Assembly (NCBI RefSeq): GCF_026151205.1
Contig: NC_087083.1
Location: forward strand, 10,537,460 to 10,601,459
Direction: 5' to 3'
Length of the DNA stretch: 64,000 nt
Source of the DNA: Bolinopsis microptera
Taxonomy: Eukaryota > Ctenophora > Tentaculata > Lobata > Bolinopsidae
Part shown: positions 52,815-64,000 of the stretch, in pieces
Numbering within the stretch: position 1 is the stretch's first letter
Layout of the letters: the number at the start of each line of letters is the position of its first letter
Made by a program: the position numbers and the translations under genes
The notes under the pieces: model-generated
Databases searched by the model: none
Told to the model about the DNA's origin: nothing
Seen by the model: the letters and a program-made list of their open reading frames with translations, nothing else

Positions 52815-55800
52815 ATGGGAGTTAAAGGATTGTGGAGGGCTTTGAAGCCCATCAAGGAAGAGGTTTCTATTTTGTCTCTCAGAGGTAAAGTGCTGGCTGT
52901 TGACTTGGCTATATGGGTGGTACAGTCTGAGACAGTGACCAACAATGAGTACCAGGGAATATACCTTCGCCAAATGTTCTACAAGGTACAAGTGTTACAC
53001 TAAAGTAGCTGCACTAGGAAAGTATATTTAACTATTCATGAATCAAACCTGTTGTTAATTTGTTAATGTAAATAAGATAGTTAGCGTTTAGCAATTATTA
53101 CGAGAAAGACTGAACTACCCAATAAAAGATTTTTTACATTTTTAAAATAACCATCTCTAACCTCACTCATCACAGATAAATCACTTGTTGGAACATGGGG
53201 TAGGTATTATCATTGTAACAGATGGTCGTGCTCCACATCTTAAAGCTCTTACCATCGCTAGAAGACTTGGTCTAGAACTCGACAGAAACAACAAGGTAGG
53301 TCTGCAAATTGCAATTCCTTTAACTCTAAACTCTATTTTTGCAACACTTGAAGAATGTGTCTAAAGTTGTGTAGTAGCTCTATCATAGTACAGTATCTAA
53401 ACTGATTCTGAATTTTTGGAAATCATATTATTTAGTAACGATCAAGTTATTAGTCAATGTGCTAAAACATCTGATACGATGCCATTTAACATGATACAAA
53501 CTACGATGAATGTAGGTTATTCAAAGAAGACGGTTTATGAGGATTATGAAGGAATGTGAAACGTTGGCTCTGTCTCTTGGACTTACTGTCTTAAAAGGTG
53601 TGTTTTTAGAGCAAGCCTAAAAGGTAGGAGTTGGCTCTGTCTCTTGGACTTACTGTCTTAAAAGGTGTGTTTTTAGAGCAAGCCTAAAAGGTAGGAGTTG
53701 GCTCTGTCTCTTGGACTTACTGTCTTAAAAGGTGTGTTTTTAGAGCAAGCCTAAAAGGTAGGAGTTGGCTCTGTCTCTTGGACTTACTGTCTTAAAAGGT
53801 GTGTTTTAGAGCAAGCCTAAAAGGTAGGAGTTGGCTCTGTCTCTTGGACTTACTGTCTTAAAAGGTGTGTTTTTAGAGCAAGCCTAAAAGGTAGGAGCCT
53901 GCAACAAAAGGTTCTCAAATGTAAAGAATTGCAAAATACAATATCAGTATTGAATAAAAAGATAATTACTGTATAGCTCCCTAACTTATTCAGTGTATAA
54001 CCATAAGACACTAATTCGATCTTAAAACAGGAGCGTTTGAAGCAGAGGCAGCTGCTGCGAAGCTGCAAATGGATGGAATAGTAGATGGAGTGATCACTAC
54101 TGACGGTGATGCTTTCTTGTATGGAGCTAGGCAGGTTAGATTTGTCTGATTTTTGAATATAATAATACCCCGATTTACCGCAGAGTTTTGGAGAAACGAA
54201 AAAGCTGCAGTAAATCAGGGTTTGCAGTAAATTGGGGCTCGGTAAATCAAGGTTTTACCATTAGTAATATATATCATCATCAGAATATAAAAAGAGATTT
54301 GGAAGATTTTTGAAGAGGAGCTTTTCTGTCGACCAAACTTTCACAGTTTGATTGAAATTTTTACCAGTGACCAATCAGTGAGGTTGGTGAGAGTGACACA
54401 AGTCGCCATCAAGGTACTGGAACTGTATATCCGGAGAAAACTTTGATGCAATTAAAATTTTGAATATGTCTTACCGGTAGGACATATTCGAATTTCAACC
54501 TTCCACGACCAAAATTTCGATGTTTTGACTGAATTTTTCTTGAATTGCCATCTTACAAAGTCACTGAGGATGGTATAAGACACGAATTTTGATAGATTTT
54601 TAAGAATAATATTAAAGATTATGAACCAACAAATTCACTCAGGTGTACCGGAATCTCCTGGTTACAGAGACGCATTGTGAAGTGTATAATATGAGCAGAG
54701 TAGAGACGGAGGTAGGCTTGTCACGTGACGATCTAGTGGGGATGGCGATACTGAACGGTTGTGATTTTAACCCTGATGTAAGTTTACTTGTGATTCTTAA
54801 TAATATAAATTATAACTAATTGAGACTTTTTACAAGCTTTGAGTTGACAAATAGTTGATGTTGTTTCGGAAAAATTCCAAAATTTAATTTATTTCTAATA
54901 ATACCTGATATAACGCGGTCAACTGAGCAACAATAACCAAGTGTCTATTACCAGGGAATATCAGGACTAGTAGTGTAACCATGGTAACTAGTAGTGTAAC
55001 TAGTATTGTAACTAGTAGTGTAACTAGTAGTGTAACTAGTAGTGTAACTAGTAGTGTAACTAGTAGTGTAATTAGTAGTGTAACTAGTAGCGTAACTAGT
55101 AGTGTAACTAGTAGTGTAACTAGTAGTGTAACTAGTAGTGTAACTAGTAGTGTAACTAGTAGTGTAACTAGTAGTGTAACTAGTAGTGTAACCATGGCAA
55201 CTAGTACTGTAACCATGGTAACCAAGTGTCTATTACCAGGGAATATCAGGACTAGGGAGAGGGGCAGTGCTGAACTACATACTATCACGTGACAGGGGGA
55301 GAAGTGTAACAGAGGAGATAGTTGGGTGGAGCGAGCAGGCTCAAGTTATAGGAGACAAGTATAAACAGTTGGAGGGCATCAAGAGGAAACCTCACTGCGG
55401 AATTTGTAAACATCAAGGTAAGGAATGTGCCCTGTTAAGGAATGTGCCCTGTTATCAAATAGGTATTTGTTAGCGGTCCAGTTAAGGACTTTGGGAGTTA
55501 AATTAGTGAAGCTCATATCATGAAATAACTGATTAATGGACTCAATCAACACCGTAATATTCCCATCTATTATATCTTTAAAGCCCCATTCTCCCTTTAG
55601 GTAGCAAAAAAGAGCACACACGATCAGGGTGCACGTGCTGCAACTCCACGTCAGGATGCGCACCAAACACCACACCCTGCTCCTGCACCAAACACGTCGC
55701 GCAGCGCTTACTAAGCTCTCCTCACATGCAGTGTTGTGTTAAGTTCGTTAGACAGAACACTGTGGCTGTTATACCCGTTAAAGAGATAGTTGCTGAGTTC

Positions 55801-58800
55801 AGTAATACCAGGTTAGACACAATTACATTTTCTTCCTATGAAATTTGTGATAAATCCAAAGGTTATCCAATTAGGAGAATATCGGGTAAATATCCATGAT
55901 GGTAAATGTTTCTTACCCTTGTGATTATAATAATCCCTGCTCAGTTCTAACGACACAGTAACACCTGGCTGGAGCCTCCCACCGTGCTCTTCCTTTGTCA
56001 ACTACATGCAGGAGAAACTACAATGGAGAAAACAGGGCTCAGCAGAGAAGTTTGCACACATAGCTGCACTCCATCACATCTCTCAAAACATCACTTTCTC
56101 TAAACCTTATCCTGTTGTCGATGACTCAACTTCACGTGGAGAGCGCGTGGCTGCACGTGGAGACCGTGTCGCTGCACGTGGAGAACACACTTCTCTGCCC
56201 ACAGAGCATGCCACTTTGAAGTTCAACCACATTCTGAAGAAGAGAATTAAGGATAAAGTTGATATGTACGAGTTGGAGTACTCAGTTCTGGACCACAAGC
56301 TAAAGTCCTGGCTGGAGTTTGATGTAGTGTACGCTAAATTAACCGCTGAGTTTGTTCAATATCTTCTACCAAGTGCAGTGCAGGAGTTTAGTGCCAGAGA
56401 GAAACAGGTGACCAGGAAGAAGAAGGAGAATGTTCCTCCAATATACGAGCGGTATCCCACCAAGAAAACCAGCCCAGCTCAGACTAGACCCAGAACAGCT
56501 GGGAAGAAAACTAAGGGCGGGAAGAAAATAGACAATTTAACTGATAGTCTTAGTTCCCTCAAGATATCGGGAACTGTCAACTTTGGTGATATTACTGCCA
56601 GTGTTTCTTCCTCTACGATCAGTAGTAGTTCTGAAGGTAATAAGATAGCTGGTAAGATAGATGATAAGAAAGAGAGTGAGTTGTCTAGTTCTGAAGATGA
56701 GTACATACCGCTAAGCGAGAGATTAGCGCTGCGCCGTGCCAAGTCTGCCAAGGCTGCCGGTTCCTCCTCATCAAGTCCCGATAATGCAGTTGGATCAACG
56801 TCCTCACTTTCCTCTTTAGACAGCAAACAAACTTCGGAAATCAGTGAGGGTGTTCGTCATAAACATGATAAACCATATCAAATCGAAACAGAAACTGATA
56901 ACCTAAGTGAAAGAGAAACTGTTTTCATAACCACTCCCGGTGAAGATAACACTTTGTCTGGATCCGAAACTGACGGTTATATTGACAGTGATGTTCAGTT
57001 GCTTCCCCTCAACTTTATGAACGAGTATTTGGACCTGTCACGTGATGACATATTGGGAATATCCCGCGAGAAAACAGACATACAAGACATAGAAGCGGAG
57101 TATGGAGACAGTGTGGCCAGCAAGAGAACTGAATTATCTCAGAGCTCACATATTTCTCATATTTCTCATAATTCAGACATATTATACAATTCATCTCAAA
57201 ACTCAGGTATATCTCAGAGCCATCAGGAGAATGGTTTATCCCTGAATCTGGACCCTGATAATCAGAGCATTTCCCGTGAAAACTCCTTCCTAGCAACTGA
57301 GAGTGTAGACTCAGAGGACTACAGAGAGCTAATTGGGGGAGGCGACTATCACAAACTGTTCTTCGCAACCCCACGTGGGGAACACACTAACCCACGTGGG
57401 GAACACACTAACCCACGTGGGGAACACACTACTCATGCTGCTCTTGATAGATGCGAGAGTGTGAAGGTTTCTGCTTTACCTGGTGCTGAAGTTGAAATAC
57501 CTACGATGGATCTCTCCCAGCAGTCTACGCGAACTGAATGTGAAGATGGTGATATCTCTCGTGAAAATTGTGATATTTCTCGTGAAGATGGTGATATCTC
57601 TCGTGAAGATGGTGATACCTCTCGTGAAGATTGTGATATTTCTCGTGAAGATGGTGATATCTCTCGTGAAGATGGTGATACCTCTCGTGAAGATGGTGAT
57701 ATCTCTCGTGAAGATGGTGATATTTCTCGTGAAGATGGTGATATCTCTCGTGAAGATGGTGATATCCCTCGTGAAGATGGTGATATCTCTCACGAAGCGG
57801 GCGATATTTCTCGTGAAGATGGTGATATCTCTCATGAAGGTGGTGATATTTCTCGTGAAGATGGTGATATTTCTCATGAAGCGGGCGATATTTCTCGTGA
57901 AGATGGTGATATCTCTCATGAAGCGGGCGATATTTCTCGTGAAGATGGTGATATCTCTCATGAAGGTGGTGATATTTCTCGTGAAGATGGTGATATCTCT
58001 CGTGAAGATGGTGATATCTCTCATGAAGCGGGCGATATTTTTCGTGAAGATGGTGATATCTCTCATGAAGCGGGCGATATTTCTCGTGAAGATGGTGATA
58101 TCTGTCATGAAGGTGGTGATATTTCTCGTGAAGGTGGTGATATCTCTAATGAAGATTGTGATATCTCTCGTGAAAATGGTGATATTTCTCGTGAAGCATC
58201 TATAAATTACCAGGATCACCTTCCACTAGATGTTGTGAACATATCATCAGATTTCTCAGAAGCTGATGTAAGCATTGATAACACCAGTCTACATAGTCAA
58301 CAGCAAACTCAGATTTCAAGCTCGGATAATGAAGACGACGATGGAGTGAGTGAAGATAATGTTGGGCTTAAGGAAGATGATTTTGGGTTTAGGGATAGCT
58401 TTTTGAATGGTGAACTTGCCTCCTCCGTATCTATACCTTCAGAGAATAATGAAACTGGTATTATTGTTCAGTTAGACGCAGATTTGACGAGTAACGATAA
58501 CGAGACAAGTTTTGATCTAAGTGTCGAGTTAGACGCCAGATTACAGGACATTTCAGATTTAAGTGGAGGTTTCTCACCCAAAACTCCTGCTCAACAACAC
58601 GTGATTTCTGATTTCTCTGACTTGTCACTAAGCCCCAGTTTCTCAGAGCACGTGTCAGACCACGTGGCAGACCACGTGGCAGACCACGTGACATTGAGCC
58701 CCGCTAAACCAGCTCCTCTACCAAACATTCCATCTGAACTGGTCGAATCAGTTATCAGAGACTCGGTTAAGGAGATATCTGATAACGGGATAGTATCAGG

Positions 58801-59638
58801 TGAGATAGCAAGTGAGATAGCAGGTGAGATAGCAAGTGAGATAGCAAGTGAGAGCTTCTCTCCGGGTGCCAGCTTTTCCTGGTCCGACCCGTTAGTACTG
58901 GTCCCAGACACACCGCTACACTCTCATGATCTACTAACACGTGGTGTTATGTCACGTGTCATATCACGTGATATGTCACGTGATATGTCACGTGGTCTCC
59001 CCTCAGGAGGATCTGCTGTTCTCGGACCTATAACCCCAAACAAACCCTCACTTTCTCAACCTCATAAACTTTTCTTTGACATTTCAAACTTCTCTGATTT
59101 GGAGCTGTCTTTATCCATCACAGATGATAGCCCCGGTCTGCAAGCCCCTCCAGATTCTATTATACAACATGTCCCCGGTCTGCAAGCCCCTCCAGATTCT
59201 ATTATACAACATGTCCCCGGTCTGCAAGCCCCTCCAGATTCTATTATACAACATGTTCCCTCTCAGCCTGATCTACCCTCTCCTGAGAGGGTAATACCTG
59301 ACCTCCTCTCTCAACCTCCTGACCTCCTCTCTCAACCTCCTGACCTCCTCTCTCAACCTCATTTACCTCCGGATACCTCGTTTCTGGAACCTCAAATACA
59401 AATCTCAACTCCTACATGGCACCGTAAACCTCTGTCTGACATACGATTTACATCTACTCCGCAATCGTTTACATCTACTCCGCAATCGTTTACATCTATT
59501 CCGCAATTGTTTACAAATAACGATGATATTGTTGCTGGGAATTTTGGTTCTAATCCACTGCCTGGTATAGAGGGTGAAATGTTTGGAAACTTTAATTGTA
59601 ATGTTACTGAGCTTTTGCAAACAACTGATAACACTTAG
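52815..59638 (+). CDS. GEN1: GEN1, Rad2/XPG-family Holliday junction resolvase, eight exons
   Basis: A structure-specific nuclease that cuts Holliday junctions and flaps. Exons: 52815-52985, 53176-53295, 53516-53597, 54031-54134, 54643-54777, 55240-55417, 55601-55811, 55945-59638. The sum is 4695 nt, 1564 codons plus stop, all phases consistent. The XPG-N region is residues 1-97 (MGVKGLW, Asp30 in VLAVDLAIWV, Asp73 in VTDGRAPH). XPG-I follows with Glu128 and Glu130 (AFEAEAAA) and Asp149 and Asp151 (TTDGDAFLYG), then Asp200 (LNGCDF). The helix-hairpin-helix reads GISGLGRGAVLNYIL. A Cys-rich insert (CTCCNSTSGC) resembles that of vertebrate GEN1. A chromodomain-like part is at about 424-490. The remaining tail of about 1000 residues is disordered and repeat-rich, making it much longer than human GEN1 (908). 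Confidence 0.93.
53562..53897. repeat. 67-68 bp repeat, five copies, duplicating the GEN1 exon 3 donor
   Basis: TTGGCTCTGTCTCTTGGACT to TCTTAAAAGGTGTGTTTT recurs five times. The first copy is the real end of exon 3 and its splice donor. The other four lie in the intron and repeat the last 33 bp of the exon plus the same AAAAG/GTGTGT donor. Confidence 0.92.
54947..55240. repeat. 12-bp minisatellite (GTAACTAGTAGT) bounded by a duplicated 3' splice site
   Basis: About 17 units. CCAAGTGTCTATTACCAGGG and AATATCAGGACTAG occur at both ends (about 54938-54970 and 55222-55255). The right copy is the true acceptor and start of GEN1 exon 6. Open frames through it are artefacts. Confidence 0.92.
57548..58198 (+). 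repeat. In-frame 21-bp repeat: 31 heptapeptides GDISRED in GEN1
   Basis: Thirty-one tandem units of the consensus GDISRED, with GDISHEA or GDISHEG as the main alternates, at residues about 869-1085 of GEN1. The antisense strand is also open for 247 codons only because of this periodicity. Confidence 0.95.
59137..59355 (+). repeat. GEN1 tail repeats of 14 and 7 residues
   Basis: Three copies of a 14-residue unit (LQAPPDSIIQHVPG) followed by three of DLLSQPP. Nearby, FTSTPQS is repeated three times (59448-59510), and PRGEHTN three times at 57370-57430. Confidence 0.9.
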
Positions 59639-59927
59639 ACCGTGAACTTTATTTTTACTAAGTTAGTGCTGATTTTTGGTTAGTTTTATGACTCCCATCG
59701 GTAATAATATATTGTTCCCATTGTACTATATTATGGCGCATTTAAGAATTATAATTGAACTATGGCGCATTTAAGAATTATAATTGAACTAAGAAATCTT
59801 ATTGTTATTTAGCATTATGACGGAATGTTGTGGTGTATTTTGATCATTTGACTTATTAACATTATTGAAAAACTATTTTTCTACTAGGCTGAAACATTGT
59901 AATAACAGTTAGATATTTATGACGATC

Positions 59928-59933
59928 AATAAA
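59928..59933 (+). terminator. Candidate GEN1 polyadenylation signal
   Basis: AATAAA about 290 bp after the GEN1 stop. Another AATAAA is near 60170. Confidence 0.45.
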
Positions 59934-59939
59934 TTATGA

Positions 59940-62510
59940 CAATTTGACAACTCTTTTATCAAGATGATTATGATTTCACAGTTCGTCCCAGTTTAACTTA
60001 TTTCCACCACGATGTAATTATATTCTAATTATATGTATTGTAATGACATTTACTTTAATATGTATTTATCCTTTTATTTGTGATTAAAAGGCCCTATTCA
60101 AGCTGCTGAACAAAACTTTGTAACCTATTATTATGTTACATAAGCTTATTGCTTATTTTCCTATCTGCTGAATAAAATACAAAACAGTTGTGTTTTGCAG
60201 ATAACCCCTGCTGTAACATTAACCACACTTTAGTTAGAAATCGTATGTAATGCTAGTTACGATACGGTTGTCATGGCAACAGTGCCATTGCGAGATTGTT
60301 AATACAATAACCTGACAACAAACTTAATTTTTGTGGGTTAACTGGATTTTATCTCGGTGGTTACATGCACACATGGCAACTGTTCCCATAATATTACACT
60401 GTTAGAGAGTTGTTAAAAACTAGGAACAGTTACTGGTCATGAATTACTATGTGATCTGGATACTGGATACTGGTATTCTTGACTGTTGTTCGTTGAGGAT
60501 TATCGGTAATGTTACCTTGTGATCACGTGATTAGTGATAAGGTCTTCAATTTATAAACTAATGCATTTGTTTGGTTTGGGACAGGTAACTAGCTTGCTAT
60601 GCTTTACTTCAAACAAATTAGATGAGCCTTCCTTCATTAATTTTCTCCTGAAAATATAATCCCAATTCGATGTCCCAATGTTGCCGCGCTTTTCAAAGTT
60701 GAGTGAACGAAGTGGTCTTAAATGGAAGACGCGAAGAATTATGCTTCAATAAAATGCTATACGTAGTAGGTATACAAAGTTGCGCGCGCTCAGCTAGCTC
60801 TTACCATATAAAAGCATAAATTTAACGCTGTAGATCCTTGTACTCTAAATACTGTGCGCGTTTCGTCCGGAACCTGGGGGAGTTCCCGCTCTAATATATC
60901 TGACGACAGTGATTACTCATTATGAGAACTAACCCCGACCACTTTCCCGGTCGAACCGTACCCAAATCAAACTAATTTATGAACCACGTGTATAGCCAAC
61001 GTCCTTGCGGTGCTGAGCCGATGTAAAACTCTTCTGTCTCTTGTTAATATTTTAGTTGTACTGTGCATAAAAGTGTGTAGTGACAAGTGTGTAGTGATAA
61101 TGTATATTATTTATCATGACGACGCGATATTTATAATGCAGAATTAAAAGCTGCTTTCGATATGACTGGTGGTGGGCTGTCTCCGGCGGGACATAGATCT
61201 ATATAGGGGGTACCCGGGGTACGAGTTAACGAACAGTGTTCGTGTCCTTCCACAACCCCCTGTTACCTGTGTTTCTGTCGGGGGAGCCTAATTCATCCGT
61301 TAGAATCGCAGAGTTAGCGGAGCTCATGATATCTCGCGACGTATGCTGCATGAACGGTGCAAGACTTGCGCCGTTTGTTTCAGCATCCAGTTGCGAGTGC
61401 TTGCCCGTCGAAAACATGATTAGTGATTGTGGATTTTATTGATATTACTGATTATCCATCATATTCAGTATTAATGTTATCCATTATCTATTTATTGACA
61501 TCCTTCAGTCTCCAAAACGAGGTGTGAAGGTAAATTAACTTTGAGCCTTGTTTTGGCGACTGCTTAATCGATGGGCAAGTAGGTATTTGTTTTTTAGCAG
61601 TGTTGAACATTGAAACAATTATAAAATGTTTATTTTTATCTTATATAACCAATAACGTACAATATGAATGACATATGCTATAGTGACGTAACATATATAG
61701 TGCAAAGAATTAGTAACTTGCGAGATGTGATTTAGTGATAATCGACGTTAACATTTTGCAGTTTACAGTTGCGCAATGTTGGCGTCGATTGTTACTGACA
61801 TTTATCTGAATTTAATACAAGTACATGTCACATATAAATTGGGTAGCTGAATGAAACTCGTGCCTCAAAATTTTCCGTTATTAGCATTGCAGTGTCCACG
61901 CCCTATACTACGTTAACGACCGAAATTTTCCCAATATGCAATTATTATTTTGCTTCTAAAATTCTCTGATAATTAATAATATATCGTGACATGTAATTGT
62001 AAGATAACAAACCTCGCGCGCGCGGCGCTTACATCTGCACCTGAGAATCTCTCAGCAATGTGTGGCTGTCTGCGCGGCGGGCTGTGTATTGTGTCTATAG
62101 CTGAATTTAAATTTAGATTTATTTGTAAATGTATAATAATATTAAATATGTATTGATTGTTTTGTGGTAAATACAAATTTTGTTTTACTAAAAAATTTTG
62201 TTTTACTACATGTGGTGTAGACTTGTAATGTTCCGGCTAGACAGGCTAGATGCATACATTAATTCTAATAGTGATTCTCTTAAAATACAAATAAAAAACT
62301 TATCTTGCTATTGCATTCGTTCTTAAAAGTAACTTCAATCATAATTTGAATAATATTTTGAGTTAATTTATCAGTGACGTAGATCTCCAAAATTCATTAT
62401 TTACAATTACACCTCAAATATATCTCATATAGCGTAATATTATAGAGCAGCAGTATCTGAAGGTGTAGTTTTCAAGCTCCTCTAAAACTTGTTATCTCTA
62501 AATCTGCAGT
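59940..62510. other. Intergenic stretch after GEN1
   Basis: About 2.6 kb without a convincing gene. A G+C-richer patch at 61150-61430 has overlapping 63- and 68-residue ORFs on opposite strands but no motif or clear splice sites. Confidence 0.4.
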
Positions 62511-62518
62511 GATTGTAG

Positions 62519-62905
62519 AAGTGTTTAGAAGTTTAGATCAGTGTGAAGCTATTTCTACAGGAGTGATTGTAGAAGTGTTTAGATCAGTGTGAAGCTATTT
62601 CTACAGGAGTGATTGTAGAAGTGTTTAGATCAGTGGGAAGCTATTTCTACAGGAGTGATTGTAGAAGTGTTTAGATCAGTGGGAAGCTATTTCTACAGGA
62701 GTGATTGTAGAAGTGTTTAGATCAGTGTGAAGCTATTTCTACAGGAGTGATTGTAGAAGTGTTTAGATCAGTGTGAAGCTATTTCTACAGGAGTGATTGT
62801 AGAAGTGTTTAGATCAGTGTGAAGCTATTTCTACAGGAGTGATTGTAGAAGTGTTTAGATCAGTGTGAAGCTATTTCTACAGGAGTGATTGTAGAAGCTG
62901 AACTC
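62519..62905. repeat. 46-bp minisatellite, about eight copies
   Basis: The unit runs from GTGATTGTAGAAGTGTTTAG to AGCTATTTCTACAGGA; a few units have GTGGGAAG for GTGTGAAG. Its right edge forms the end of the last coding exon of the minus-strand gene at 62860-63362. Confidence 0.93.
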
Positions 62906-63362
62906 ATAGTCATGTCACTCAGCGAGCTGAGGAGGTCTCTGGATCCGTTTGAGCTGCCTGCGGAGGACAAGATTTAGTGTTAAAATAAAAAACAGTTAAG
63001 CTAAAATTCCACCATCGTCACTGTTTTATTAATAGCTTGTTTGACATGCAGTAGGAAAACAACCCCGGCAATATATTAAAACCGTAGTAATTATAGTATG
63101 TAGTAAGACAATCCACCTTACTGGGCAGCACTCAGCCTGTCATTCCGCCCAATCTTTATTCGGCGTTTATATGTTTATGAACATAATAGCCTGGGGTCCC
63201 CAGGTAACAATCCACCTACCACTTATTTTAGTTCGCTGACGCAGTTTTCTGGACAAATGTTTCTTGTACAGTTGCGTCTCTTCGCTCTCGTACTGCACAT
63301 TCTCGTCGTAGTGGTATTCGTACAGGAACAACTGTCCTAACCCACCGGAGATAAGCGCCTTC
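62860..63362 (-). CDS. Last two exons of an unrecognised gene (5' part outside or unseen)
   Basis: Exon 63220-63362 has acceptor TTTTACAG and donor GTAGGT. It reads KALISGGLGQLFLYEYHYDE, then SEETQLYKKHLSRKLRQR. It joins in phase to exon 62860-62957 (acceptor CTTGTCCTCCGCAG), which reads SSNGSRDLLSSLSDMTMSSA and ends TPVEIASH followed by a stop. The total is 79 complete codons plus one split codon. The frame is open across the junction and the C-terminus is Ser-rich. I do not recognise the family. Upstream exons would lie beyond the repeat at 63480-64000. Confidence 0.55.
63118..63207 (+). mobile_element. TTACTGGG MITE, 90 bp, with exact 9-bp target duplication
   Basis: TTACTGGGCAGCACTCAGCC to GGGGTCCCCAGGTAA. 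CAATCCACC lies at 63109-63117 and 63208-63216. The right duplicate overlaps the splice donor of the exon at 63220-63362. Confidence 0.92.
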
Positions 63363-63479
63363 CTGTAAAAGTACGAGTTACCATGGTACAGGACAACAAC
63401 TATGCAGTTAGAATCTCTGTTAAAACAGTTAGAATAAGATTTACTGGAGTATAATTATTTAGAATATGCTGCAGACCAA

Positions 63480-64000
63480 CAAACTAGGACCAGTGACCGA
63501 ACTTTTGAGGGGGTCCCGGACCCCAACCGCCAAACGGTGCGCGCAGGGCAGCCACGCCCATATTTGGTCCAAATTAGGCCCAATTTAGCCAAATACCCTG
63601 AACATGCCCAAAACCCAGGTTTATGGTGCTCTACTTGTAGCTAGTGGTCTCCTGAACTCGTATATGAAATTTCATCAAGATTGGACAAAAAATGACTGAG
63701 TTATGAGCCAAAAACCATATGCCCATATTTGGGCATACGCACCAAATTTGGTAGATTTCGTCCCATAAATTGGTCAAATATCAATATTTTTGGATGAGAC
63801 TTACTTTATATGAAAGGTAAGCCTAAACTACATATTCTCTGTAAGTTATAGCTTTATATCTGTTTAAATGTGGATACTAAGGCGAAAAAACCACAAAAAA
63901 TGAACTAAATTGCCCATATCTCGGTTCGCGATATTCGCGGAGTTGATCTCACCAAAATTGTAACAACTCAATCAGTTTTCAAAATTTTTGCATGAAATTT
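63480..64000. repeat. Start of a dispersed repeat running off the window
   Basis: ACCGAACTTTTGAGGGGGT also occurs near 14170. CGCCCATATTTGG is repeated within it. Non-coding. Confidence 0.55.

Noticed and set aside
54884-55292. ORFs of 134 and 103 codons (LLVT and SSVT repeats)
   Set aside because: Products of the 12-bp minisatellite in a GEN1 intron.
56006-56008. Separate gene starting at the Met at 56006
   Set aside because: The frame extends upstream to an acceptor at 55944 that joins GEN1 exon 7 in phase, and the resulting peptide matches the GEN1 region before the chromodomain.
57476-58219. 247-codon antisense ORF and 240-codon alternative-frame ORF in GEN1
   Set aside because: Shadows of the 21-bp coding repeat; the GEN1 frame continues beyond it on both sides.
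61226-61442. Overlapping ORFs of 63 and 68 codons on opposite strands
   Set aside because: No recognisable motif, no clear splice sites, and both frames open equally, as expected for a short G+C-richer patch.
62905-62979. Plus-strand micro-ORF MSLSELRRSLDPFELPAED
   Set aside because: The same bases make a phase-consistent last exon on the minus strand with a good acceptor, which is the better explanation.

Overview
This is a eukaryotic window, about 60% A+T by eye, from an animal genome. The evidence is spliced genes with GT-AG introns, a TCF/LEF transcription factor, a GEN1 Holliday-junction resolvase, a Ly6/uPAR-type protein, an RTE-like LINE, pogo-like DNA transposons, MITEs and very many minisatellites. 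A non-vertebrate animal (cnidarian or another early-branching or invertebrate lineage) is my guess from the repeat content and intron structure. The species cannot be fixed from the sequence.

Layout. (1) 251-12259, minus strand: a complete TCF/LEF gene rebuilt from ten exons. They sum to 1446 nt, i.e. 481 codons plus stop. Its introns hold CRE/E-box arrays, a CCAAT array and a 4.16-kb DNA transposon (5142-9300) with two divergent genes. (2) 12260-20880: no convincing coding gene; minisatellites, a (GA)n tract, a near-perfect hairpin and a CCAAT/E-box-rich promoter-like block near 18.1-18.5 kb. (3) 20.9-38.1 kb: a repeat-dominated block with a four-unit 1.34-kb foldback family, an 800-bp 12-mer minisatellite, a small Ly6-like gene (26052-26573), a LINE with an 11-bp target duplication, and a 317-bp tandem array lodged inside another repeat family. 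(4) 38.9-42.3 kb: decayed coding remnants of an unrecognised multicopy gene family. (5) 42.8-46.3 kb, minus strand: a five-exon MFS transporter plus a broken duplicate exon. (6) 46.3-52.7 kb: repeats, including a MITE family with clean 8-9 bp target duplications. (7) 52815-59638, plus strand: an eight-exon GEN1 gene of 1564 codons, lengthened by repeats in its C-terminal tail. (8) 59.6-64 kb: mostly non-coding, plus the last two exons of an unrecognised minus-strand gene whose stop codon lies in a 46-bp minisatellite.

The genes do not form an operon or obvious pathway. What ties the window together is how often tandem repeats and small transposons abut or duplicate splice sites. This is seen at TCF exons 3, 6 and 7, GEN1 exons 3 and 6, and the terminal exons of the gene at 62.9-63.4 kb. 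I found no bacterial-type system, CRISPR array, tRNA or rRNA gene. All splice models are by eye and need transcript support.
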